Source of the DNA: Anaerolineae bacterium
GTDB taxonomy: Bacteria; Chloroflexota; Anaerolineae; JAAYZQ01
Assembly: GCA_016926595.1 (NCBI GenBank)
Contig: JAFGOG010000570.1
Span: forward strand, 1-6,248
DNA: 6,248 bases
Direction of reading: 5' to 3'
Made by a program: the position numbers and the translations under genes
In this document: positions 5,288 to 6,248 of the stretch, in pieces
Layout: every line of letters begins with the position of its first letter
Numbering within the stretch: the stretch's first letter is position 1
Notes under the pieces: model-generated
Told to the model about the DNA's origin: nothing
What the model saw: the letters and a program-made list of their open reading frames with translations, nothing else
The model's database searches: none

Positions 5288-6248
5288 ATGTTCATCAACA
5301 TCCTGGGAACAGAGTCTCTTGGGGTACGCGGACTCTGCTGCGTTGTAGAGACCCGGGACCGCAAGATCGTGATTGACCCCGGGCTGGCACTGGGATATCA
5401 GCGGGATGGCTTGCTTCCCCACCCGGCCCAGGTGGCAGTGGGAGAGCAGGTCCGCTGGCGCATCGCGGCGGCATTGGAGAGCGCGACCGATCTGGTCATA
5501 AGCCACTTCCATGGGGACCACGTTCCTCTGCCGGATGCCAACCCCTACCAACTGCCAGCCCAGGCGGTGGCGCCTCTGTGCCGAACGAGCAGGCTATGGG
5601 CCAAAGGAACTGAGGGCCTTTCTGCCCACATGGTGCAGCGGCGGGCAGCCCTGGCCGAGGTGTGGGAGCGGGAGATTCCCAACGCAGAAGGGCAGGGCGA
5701 TGGCGTGCTAGCTTTTTCACCCTCCGTGCCACACGGCAGGCCCAATACGCACCTGGGCACGGTGATGATGACCCGCATCGAGGACGAGGGTGCCGTCTTT
5801 GTCCACGCTTCCGATATCCAGCTTCTCGACCAGAAAGCTGTGTCGCTGATACTGAACTGGCGCCCAGACATCGCCTTGGTGGGCGGGCCGCCGCTGTATC
5901 TATCGAGCCTTTCCGCGGAAGAGTGCGCGGTGGCCTGGGCTAATGCCGGCCGGCTGGCCCGCCACGTGGGTACCTTGGTCCTTGATCATCACCTACTGCG
6001 CAGCGAGGAGGGACTTTGCTGGCTGGAGCAGATCTCAGAGGAGACACGGCGTCGGGTGATCTGCGCCGCCGACTTGATGGGGCAGCCCCGCTGCCTGCTC
6101 GAGGCCCGGCGGCTGCAGTTGTATGAGGAGATGCCGGTTCCAGATGGTTGGCACGAGGCCTACACTCGCGGCGAAGCCGACACCAGGCGCTATCAAAGCT
6201 ATCGAAGGGTTTGCACAGCCCAAGACAAAAGGAAAGCAGAGGTTATCA
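5288..6248 (+). CDS. Metallo-beta-lactamase-fold hydrolase, UPF0282 type, 3' end cut
   Basis: A 320-codon frame runs off the right edge without a stop. The N-terminus (MFINILGTESLGVRGLCC, then VIDPG at 28-32) matches the UPF0282/COG2248 group of predicted metal-dependent hydrolases, common in archaea and scattered in bacteria. Metal ligands are all visible: SHFHGDH (H73, H75, D77, H78), VPHG (H149), ASD (D176) and LDHHLLR (H234 or H235), as expected for a dinuclear site. VGGPPLYL (198-205) is also a group hallmark. There is no signal peptide or membrane segment, so it is cytoplasmic. Members are usually about 300-320 residues, so little should be missing at the C-terminus. Substrate and pathway are unknown for the group, and homology to beta-lactamases does not imply antibiotic breakdown. 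It follows the oxidoreductase by 71 bases on the same strand and may share its transcript. The frame uses the same GC-rich codons as its neighbours. Confidence 0.88.
   Translation, partial: MFINILGTESLGVRGLCCVVETRDRKIVIDPGLALGYQRDGLLPHPAQVAVGEQVRWRIAAALESATDLVISHFHGDHVPLPDANPYQLPAQAVAPLCRTSRLWAKGTEGLSAHMVQRRAALAEVWEREIPNAEGQGDGVLAFSPSVPHGRPNTHLGTVMMTRIEDEGAVFVHASDIQLLDQKAVSLILNWRPDIALVGGPPLYLSSLSAEECAVAWANAGRLARHVGTLVLDHHLLRSEEGLCWLEQISEETRRRVICAADLMGQPRCLLEARRLQLYEEMPVPDGWHEAYTRGEADTRRYQSYRRVCTAQDKRKAEVI

Noticed and set aside
5012..5551. A 179-codon minus-strand frame across the oxidoreductase/hydrolase junction
   Set aside because: It is antisense to two well-supported genes, has low-complexity Arg/Ser-rich sequence and no recognisable motif; it is a GC-driven shadow.
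5511..5943. Two overlapping plus-strand frames (66 and 93 codons) in the hydrolase region
   Set aside because: They lie out of frame within a continuous hydrolase frame that carries every expected metal ligand.

Overview
This window is a compact, fully co-directional (+ strand) stretch of six protein-coding genes. Two are cut by the window edges. I see no RNA genes, mobile elements, CRISPR arrays or large repeats. The DNA is GC-rich, and nearly every gene has a clear Shine-Dalgarno sequence, so it is bacterial or archaeal. An ADP-forming acyl-CoA synthetase beside a BioD-like/DRTGG protein, plus a UPF0282-type metallo-hydrolase, is a mix known from archaea and from anaerobic Chloroflexota. 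My best guess is a Chloroflexota (Anaerolineae-like) bacterium from an anaerobic or thermal setting, with modest confidence because no marker gene is present.

Layout: (1) 1-1125, the 3' part of a fused ADP-forming acetate/acyl-CoA ligase, covering the end of the succinyl-CoA-ligase-like region and a complete ATP-grasp domain. (2) 1122-2210, a P-loop (BioD-like) plus DRTGG-domain protein that resembles the N-terminal half of long phosphotransacetylases without the catalytic domain. It overlaps gene 1 by ATGA. (3) 2252-2722, a UspA-type universal stress protein starting at GTG. (4) 2719-3453, a short ZIP-family metal transporter that overlaps gene 3 by ATGA. (5) 3489-5216, an NADH:flavin oxidoreductase/2,4-dienoyl-CoA-reductase-like flavo-iron-sulfur enzyme that appears to lack a block of its TIM barrel. 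(6) 5288-6248, a metallo-beta-lactamase-fold protein of the UPF0282 type, open to the right edge.

The spacing (two 4-base overlaps, gaps of 41, 35 and 71 bases, no convincing terminator) suggests one transcription unit, or two with the split before gene 3 or gene 6. Functionally, genes 1 and 2 point to acetyl-CoA-to-acetate conversion with ATP formation and a possible nucleotide- or metabolite-sensing partner. Genes 3 and 4 form a tightly coupled stress-protein/metal-transporter pair. Gene 5 is a redox enzyme for unsaturated acyl-CoA or another enoate-like substrate. Gene 6 is an uncharacterised metal-dependent hydrolase. I see no clear, wholly new system. The points most worth a second look are the shortened barrel of gene 5, the catalytic-domain-less phosphotransacetylase-like partner of gene 1, and the altered nucleotide motif of the stress protein fused by overlap to a ZIP transporter.
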